NCBI GenBank assembly: GCA_910586005.1
Contig: CAJUHG010000015.1
Span: 19,739-44,988, forward strand
From: an uncultured Lachnospiraceae bacterium
GTDB lineage: Bacteria > Bacillota > Clostridia > Lachnospirales > Lachnospiraceae
Direction of reading: 5' to 3'
Length of the DNA: 25,250 nt
Under the pieces are notes generated by a model. The model ran no database searches, was not told where the DNA came from, and was given only the letters and a program-made list of their open reading frames with translations. Below are positions 21,442 to 25,250 of this stretch, piece after piece. The first letter of the stretch is position 1, and the number at the start of each line of letters is the position of its first letter. The position numbers and the translations under genes are program-made.

Positions 21442-21504
21442 TTGAATTTGTCCAAAAAGAGTGTATAATGTAAATCAACAAAAGAAAGATTTTTGTTGAT
21501 TTAC
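21442..21504 (+). promoter_or_regulatory. Promoter and 14-bp leader hairpin of the amidase gene
   Basis: TTGAAT (21442-21447) and TATAAT (21464-21469) are 16 nt apart. Straight after them, arms 21470-21483 and 21491-21504 are perfectly complementary over 14 bp with a 7-nt loop. The hairpin would be at or next to the 5' end of the transcript, where it could stabilise the RNA or act as a regulator site. About 100 nt remain before the GTG start, with nothing else recognised. Confidence 0.65.
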
Positions 21505-21604
21505 TAAGTTTACTAAAAAAACAAAATATTTGATTGTGGATAAAATATAATAAGAGAATATTTTGTATTAAAATAAATTCTACCAAAAGGGCGGAGAGAT
21601 TACA

Positions 21605-22474
21605 GTGAGTATAGAAGAAAGACGAAGGAGAGAAGAGAGACGAGGGAGAAACGAAAGGCGAGGGAGAAATAATAGACGAAGAAGAGATACCAGACGAAGG
21701 GAAGAAGTCTATCCATCTAGAAGACGTCAGAGGAGGCACAGGCGGAATATCCAAATTATGAAAAGAGGCGTTATTCTTTGCTGTTGTATTATTTTAATAA
21801 TCTTTGGTATTTCTAAAATTACCCAGAAAGATGAGGCCCCAGATGAAGTTCAGGCACATAAAATAGAAAAGAAAATTGAGAGGAAAATTTCTAGTCCTAG
21901 CAATACTAAAAAGGTAAAAAAAGGATTTGAGCAAAAAGTAATTGCACAGGCGCCAGAATATCAAGTAGAATTGCTGACTCCTAATTCCTACTCTAGACCA
22001 CAGACTGCATTAGAAGAAGTAAAAGGGATTGTGATTCATTATACTGCAAATCCAGGAACTACTGCGATTCAGAATAGAAGTTACTTTGAAAGTTTAAAAG
22101 ATACAAAAGTTACAAAAGCAAGCAGCCATTTTGTAGTTGGGATAGAAGGAGAGATTGTTCAATGTATTCCAAGTACAGAAGTTGCATATGCATCTAATGA
22201 CCGTAATAGTGATACACTATCTATTGAGTGTTGTCATAAAGATGAAACAGGAGAATTTACAAAAGAAACATATGATACGCTTGTAGAACTTACCGCATGG
22301 TTATGTAGTAAATTTAATCTTCCAGTGGATAATGTAATCCGTCATTATGATGTAACTGGAAAGGAATGTCCTATTTATTATGTAAAAAATGAAGATGCTT
22401 GGGAAGGTTTTAAGAAAGATGTACAGAAATATCTGGATACATATGGAATCGACCCAGAAGATGATACAGAATAA
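21605..22474 (+). CDS. Membrane-anchored N-acetylmuramoyl-L-alanine amidase (Amidase_2)
   Basis: The enzyme should cut the bond between N-acetylmuramic acid and L-alanine in peptidoglycan. Of 289 residues, the first 48 contain 24 Arg; a single membrane segment follows (about 54-70), then a Lys-rich linker and the Amidase_2 domain (about 118-270). Zinc ligands are H145 (IHYTANPG), H247 (RHYDVTG) and C255 (GKECP), with SSHFVVG typical of the fold. The N-terminus should remain in the cytoplasm (positive-inside rule) and the catalytic domain outside. The start is GTG at 21605 with a GGCGGAGAG site upstream; there is no better ATG. The gene has its own promoter. The Arg-rich tail could bind nucleic acid, lipid head groups or a partner; function unknown. 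Confidence 0.92.
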   Translation: MSIEERRRREERRGRNERRGRNNRRRRDTRRREEVYPSRRRQRRHRRNIQIMKRGVILCCCIILIIFGISKITQKDEAPDEVQAHKIEKKIERKISSPSNTKKVKKGFEQKVIAQAPEYQVELLTPNSYSRPQTALEEVKGIVIHYTANPGTTAIQNRSYFESLKDTKVTKASSHFVVGIEGEIVQCIPSTEVAYASNDRNSDTLSIECCHKDETGEFTKETYDTLVELTAWLCSKFNLPVDNVIRHYDVTGKECPIYYVKNEDAWEGFKKDVQKYLDTYGIDPEDDTE

Positions 22475-22490
22475 TTTCCTCCCGATAAAT

Positions 22491-22522
22491 AATAGAAACG
22501 TGCACTTTGCCAACTTTCTATT
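22491..22522. terminator. Hairpin after the amidase gene
   Basis: AATAGAAA (22491-22498) pairs with TTTCTATT (22515-22522), and GCA (22502-22504) pairs with TGC (22508-22510). It ends in TTTT and lies 17 nt after the stop, so it can be a terminator. It has the same arm sequence (AATAGAAA...TTTCTATT) as the hairpin at 9023-9053. Confidence 0.55.
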
Positions 22523-22557
22523 TTAGGAACCATAAATGTCACGATTTAAGAGACTGT

Positions 22558-22632
22558 TTAGGTTCACTTCACACACAGATATTTTAAGAGTAAGCGTGAT
22601 AATTGATTATTTTTATTCTGCCTTCGTGTAAA
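22558..22632 (-). repeat. Interspersed repeat, copy 2 (inverted relative to copy 1)
   Basis: Read on the reverse strand it starts TTTACACGAAGGCAGAAT and ends AAGTGAACCTAAA, matching copy 1 (9095-9166) at both ends and in short inner blocks. Length is 75 nt against 72 nt. It lies between the amidase and methyltransferase genes, in the opposite direction to both, so it is not a leader for either. Confidence 0.6.
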
Positions 22633-22675
22633 TAAGACATCTATCAATAAGTGATAGATGTCTTTTAACACGAAG
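22622..22675. repeat. Nested hairpin next to interspersed repeat copy 2
   Basis: Outer arms CTTCGTGT (22622-22629) and ACACGAAG (22668-22675) enclose a perfect 13-bp stem (22634-22646 with 22652-22664, 5-nt loop). It ends about 18 nt before the start of the methyltransferase gene. It may be part of the dispersed element, a terminator, or a leader structure affecting translation. Confidence 0.6.
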
Positions 22676-22693
22676 AGATAATAGGAGAATTGT

Positions 22694-24202
22694 ATGATAG
22701 AGGAATATTATGAGAGCCTAAAAACAGGGAAAAATCTAAGAAAAGATCTTATAGCTTTGAAACAAGCATTGAAAGAGGAACCATTGAAACAAGAGTTATT
22801 AGAAATACTTCAAGGAGATGTTTCCTTGTTACTAGAACTATTACAGCATCCAGAACCTAAAGTACGTGGAAATGCTGCATTGGTATTGGGAAGATTAGGA
22901 CAGAACAAAGTTGTGATACCTTTGTATAAGGCTTATCAACAAGAAACACAACTTTTTATAAAAAGTAATTATTTGTCTGCTATGAAAGGACTAGATATTA
23001 CTATTTGCAAATCAGAATTAGAAGAGCGATTAAGAGAACTAGAATATGGTAAGCCAAAAGAGGAAGAGGAAAAACATATTAGAGAAGAGCTAAAAGTACT
23101 TAGAAATCTTTTGCAATCCAACCAAAAGCATAAAAAGCATAAGTTTCAAGGATATGATGAGAAATATGAAGTGATACTTACCACTGAGAAGAATTATCAG
23201 GAAATAACTGCAAAACAGATAAAAAATGAAAAAATAGTTTTAATGAAAAATGGGGTTCATGTAATTACCAACCATATCAAGCAGCTAATAGATATTCCAA
23301 CTTATAAAGAAATATTATTTCCTTTAAATCAAAAGAAATTAGCTCCTGAACCTAAGTTAGCAGCAAAAACCTTGGCAAATTCTAATTTAATGGAATTATT
23401 AAAGAAAGCTTATAAGTCAGAAGGTAATTTTTATTTTCGTTTAGGAGTGCATAGTAAAATGCCTTTAGACAAGCGAAGTGCTTTTGCCAAAAAATGTGCT
23501 TTTGCATTGGAAAAAGAAACTGCCTCTGTTTTGTGTAATTCTACTTCAGATTATGAAGTGGAAATTCGTTTAATGGAGACAAAAGAGGGAAATTTTCTTC
23601 CTTTATTAAAATTTTATACCTTAGAAGAAAAGCGTTTTGCTTATCGAGCACATACAGTGGCTACTTCTATAAGACCAGAATTAGCTGCGTTGATGGTAAG
23701 ATTAGCACGTTGTTATATGTCAGAGTATGCAAAAGTTTTAGATCCTTTTTGTGGTGTGGGAACTATGCTAATTGAGCGAGATAGGATATGTCCAGCAAGA
23801 ACTATGTATGGAATTGATCTATTTGGGGAAGCCATAAAAGGTGCAAGAGAAAATGCAAAACTTGCAAGAAAAAAAATTCACTATATTCAACGAGATTTTT
23901 TTACATTTCAACAGGAATGTTTATTTGATGAAATTATTACAAATATGCCAGATAAAGGCAAGAAAACAAAAGAAGAACAAGATTTGTTATATGAAAAGTT
24001 TTTTAAAAAGGCAAGCGAGATTTTAGAGGATAAAGCAAAAATTTTTATGTATTCCAATGAAAAAAATTTTGTAAAAAAACAACTTCGGTTGCGGAAGGAA
24101 TATACTTTAATTCAAGAATATCCTATGGATGCGGAAGGGATTCACAATTTTTTTGTGTTAGAAGTAAATAAAGTTCATAATGCGAAAAAAGACAAGGGTT
24201 AG
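22694..24202 (+). CDS. HEAT-repeat / RNA methyltransferase (Trm11/RlmKL-like) fusion
   Basis: The 502-residue protein joins two parts. The N-terminus (about 40-110) has HEAT-like helices (LLQHPEPKVRGNAALVLGRLG), then a charged linker. The C-terminal half (about 300-495) is a Rossmann-fold methyltransferase of the UPF0020 type: SAM motif VLDPFCGVGT (348-357), acidic motif YGIDLFGEA, and NMPD (417-420) at the place of the NPPY/F motif of amino-methylating enzymes. RAHTVATSIRPELAALM before motif I is typical of THUMP-linked RNA methyltransferases, though the region between (about 160-290) is too divergent to call THUMP. The substrate is probably tRNA or rRNA. The ATG has AGGAG 6 nt upstream. It appears transcribed alone, shortly before a tRNA gene. 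Asp instead of Tyr/Phe in the NPPY site is unusual. Confidence 0.8.
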   Translation: MIEEYYESLKTGKNLRKDLIALKQALKEEPLKQELLEILQGDVSLLLELLQHPEPKVRGNAALVLGRLGQNKVVIPLYKAYQQETQLFIKSNYLSAMKGLDITICKSELEERLRELEYGKPKEEEEKHIREELKVLRNLLQSNQKHKKHKFQGYDEKYEVILTTEKNYQEITAKQIKNEKIVLMKNGVHVITNHIKQLIDIPTYKEILFPLNQKKLAPEPKLAAKTLANSNLMELLKKAYKSEGNFYFRLGVHSKMPLDKRSAFAKKCAFALEKETASVLCNSTSDYEVEIRLMETKEGNFLPLLKFYTLEEKRFAYRAHTVATSIRPELAALMVRLARCYMSEYAKVLDPFCGVGTMLIERDRICPARTMYGIDLFGEAIKGARENAKLARKKIHYIQRDFFTFQQECLFDEIITNMPDKGKKTKEEQDLLYEKFFKKASEILEDKAKIFMYSNEKNFVKKQLRLRKEYTLIQEYPMDAEGIHNFFVLEVNKVHNAKKDKG

Positions 24203-24309
24203 CGAGTTTAGATGCTTAAAAGAAATAGGGTTCCTATTTTTAGAGCAAATAAGATTTTTATGGAAAAAGAAAATTTGAAAAATAAATATATAAAAATTTT
24301 AAAAGGTCA

Positions 24310-24338
24310 TTGACATTTTTGTATGAATTTGTTATTAT
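24310..24338 (+). promoter_or_regulatory. Promoter of tRNA-Leu(AAG)
   Basis: TTGACA (24310-24315), a 17-nt spacer and TATTAT (24333-24338) precede the tRNA by 18 nt, a near-consensus strong promoter. Confidence 0.75.
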
Positions 24339-24356
24339 TTATAAGTCGTTGGAATT

Positions 24357-24440
24357 GCGGAAGTGCTGGAATTGGCAGACAGGCAAGACTAAGGATCTTG
24401 TGTCTGTATAGACGTGTGGGTTCAAGTCCCATCTTCCGCA
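24357..24440 (+). tRNA. tRNA-Leu, anticodon AAG
   Basis: The acceptor arms GCGGAAG (24357-24363) and CTTCCGC (24433-24439) pair perfectly, with discriminator A at 24440 and no encoded CCA. The anticodon stem CAAGA/TCTTG holds loop CTAAGGA, giving AAG (24391-24393). A long variable arm (GTCT/AGAC) and a GTGGG-TTCAAGT-CCCAT T arm fit a class II leucine tRNA. A at wobble position 34 would need deamination to inosine to read more than CUU. Confidence 0.93.
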
Positions 24441-24444
24441 TGAA

Positions 24445-24478
24445 AACCTTGTAAATTCTAAATTTACAAGGTTTTTTT
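24445..24478 (+). terminator. Intrinsic terminator after tRNA-Leu
   Basis: A perfect 13-bp stem (24445-24457 with 24461-24473, 3-nt loop) is followed by a T run reaching 24478. It is a textbook intrinsic terminator for the tRNA. Confidence 0.92.
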
Positions 24479-24508
24479 GTGTTTTATATATAACAGAAAA
24501 TCAGAAAT

Positions 24509-24553
24509 AAAACATAGCCTGCACTTTTCTAAAATAAGTGCAGACTATGTTTT
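24509..24553 (-). terminator. Terminator hairpin of hsp20
   Basis: Arms 24509-24526 and 24536-24553 pair with one mismatch (AAAACATAG with CTATGTTTT, then TGCACTT with AAGTGCA). It lies 6 nt after the hsp20 stop on the reverse strand and ends in TTTT there. Its CATAGCCTGCA core also occurs after clpB (5778-5788). Confidence 0.8.
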
Positions 24554-24559
24554 AGAAAT

Positions 24560-25018
24560 TTAACCTTCAAGGGAAATGTATTTTTTTTCTTCTATCGCAG
24601 GTTTGATTTCTTTCTTTGGTATGGTCAGTTTTAAGATTCCATGTTTAAACTCACCTCTAATATCATTTTCAGTCATATGCTTTCCTACATAGAAAGAACG
24701 CTCACAAGTTCCACTATAACGTTCTTTGCGGATATATTTGCCAGTATCTGCTTCTTGTTCATTTTTATCCAAATCTTTGCTAGCACAGATAGTTAAATAA
24801 CCATTCTCAAGGGAAACTTTTACTTCCTCTTTTTGAAAACCAGGCAAATCAATATCCATTTCATAATCTGTATTTGTTTCCTTTACATCTGTTTTCATTA
24901 AATTTCTTGCATTTTTTCCATACAAAACTTTATCAATGTTTGAAAATTCAGGAAATGCAAAATTCTCCATAAAATTATCAAATAAATTTTCTCCAAAAAT
25001 ACTAGGTAACATCATCAT
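24560..25018 (-). CDS. hsp20: Hsp20 small heat-shock protein (alpha-crystallin family)
   Basis: Small heat-shock proteins hold unfolding proteins in a refoldable state without ATP, in the cytoplasm, and hand them to DnaK/ClpB. The 152-residue protein has a short Phe-rich N-terminal arm (about 1-38), an alpha-crystallin domain (about 42-138; YEMDIDLPGFQKEEVKVSL and the closing HGILKLTIPK with the G-x-L motif) and a C-terminal tail. The expected I-x-I/V anchor is not obvious; the end reads KKYISLEG. The ATG at 25018 has AAAGGAG 7 nt upstream; two further ATG codons follow directly. It is a single gene with a CIRCE-like operator over its promoter and its own terminator, hence probably in one regulon with clpB. 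Confidence 0.96.
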   Translation of the reverse strand: MMMLPSIFGENLFDNFMENFAFPEFSNIDKVLYGKNARNLMKTDVKETNTDYEMDIDLPGFQKEEVKVSLENGYLTICASKDLDKNEQEADTGKYIRKERYSGTCERSFYVGKHMTENDIRGEFKHGILKLTIPKKEIKPAIEEKKYISLEG

Positions 25019-25047
25019 ATATTATTTCTCCTTTCTGTTCTAAATGT

Positions 25048-25076
25048 AATATAACACATATTTTAGCACTCGTCAA
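25048..25076 (-). promoter_or_regulatory. Sigma-A promoter of hsp20
   Basis: On the reverse strand TTGACG (25076-25071) and TATATT (25053-25048) are 17 nt apart, about 30 nt before the ATG. The -35 box lies inside the CIRCE-like element, the same layout as at clpB. Confidence 0.8.
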
Positions 25077-25089
25077 GTATGAGTACTGA
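25063..25089. promoter_or_regulatory. CIRCE-like operator upstream of hsp20
   Basis: TTAGCACTC (25063-25071) is perfect, the spacer is exactly 9 nt, and GAGTACTGA (25081-25089) matches the second arm at 7 of 9 positions. HrcA binding would cover the hsp20 -35 box. Confidence 0.85.
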
Positions 25090-25152
25090 TAAAACTGTGA
25101 AAATTTTGTGAATTTTCAATGAAATGATGTTTTTATAATACCAAAAATAGTA

Positions 25153-25181
25153 TTGACATTTTTCATAATAAAGTATACAAT
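25153..25181 (+). promoter_or_regulatory. Promoter of tRNA-Leu(CAG)
   Basis: TTGACA (25153-25158) and TACAAT (25176-25181) are 17 nt apart and end 18 nt before the tRNA, the same distance as at the other leucine tRNA. It runs divergently from hsp20. Confidence 0.75.
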
Positions 25182-25199
25182 ACATATTATTAGTTTTTT

Positions 25200-25250
25200 G
25201 CAGGAGTGGCGGAATTGGCAGACGCGCAGGCTTCAGGTGCCTGTGGTAGC
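25200..25250 (+). tRNA. tRNA-Leu, anticodon CAG (3' end cut by window)
   Basis: GCAGGAG starts the acceptor stem, followed by the leucine-type D arm GCGGAATTGGCAGACGC. The anticodon stem CAGGC/GCCTG holds loop TTCAGGT, giving CAG (25234-25236). The variable arm, T arm and 3' acceptor lie beyond the window. It begins with the same GGAATTGGCAGAC as the other leucine tRNA. Confidence 0.9.

Overview
The window looks like a chromosomal segment of a low-GC Gram-positive anaerobe, most likely a member of Clostridia (Lachnospiraceae-like). The reasons are the strongly AT-rich sequence, strong AGGAGG-type ribosome binding sites, occasional TTG and GTG starts, two CIRCE operators of the HrcA system, sigma-A promoters of the TTGACA-17-TATAAT type, and Lachnospiraceae-style envelope proteins (an Arg-tailed amidase and a DUF4367 membrane protein). 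Genus is not claimed.

Positions 1-2800 form an accessory stretch: the 3' end of a tetratricopeptide-repeat (TPR) gene, a SUKH/SMI1-KNR4-type protein, an ADP-ribosylglycohydrolase, and a small reverse-strand gene that seems frameshifted near its start. SUKH proteins and ADP-ribosylglycohydrolases both occur as immunity proteins, so this may be an orphan immunity cluster. Inverted repeats lie between these genes.

Positions 2960-8850 carry protein-quality-control genes: clpB behind a CIRCE element placed over its promoter, then on the reverse strand a divergent HSP90-family gene overlapping a gene for a helical-repeat partner.

Positions 9200-15280 are the most interesting part. They hold one apparent operon: cysD, a fused cysN-cysC, a PAPS-type sulfotransferase, a response regulator and a histidine kinase. 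The first three gene products together would make activated sulfate (APS, then PAPS) and transfer the sulfuryl group to an unknown acceptor. No reductive sulfate-assimilation gene is present in the window, so sulfation rather than cysteine synthesis is the likely purpose.

Positions 15440-17490 hold a small secreted protein and a DUF4367 membrane protein. They share a 44-bp upstream block with identical spacing, so they are probably co-regulated. A MarR regulator follows.

Positions 17700-21320 are a tight operon of citrate synthase, hemB and hemL (tetrapyrrole precursor synthesis). Next come a membrane-anchored N-acetylmuramoyl-L-alanine amidase, a HEAT-repeat/RNA-methyltransferase fusion, tRNA-Leu(AAG), an Hsp20 gene with its own CIRCE element, and the start of tRNA-Leu(CAG) cut by the window end.

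Intergenic regions are rich in hairpins. At least one roughly 73-bp repeat family is present twice in opposite orientation, and a palindrome is shared by the regions downstream of clpB and hsp20.
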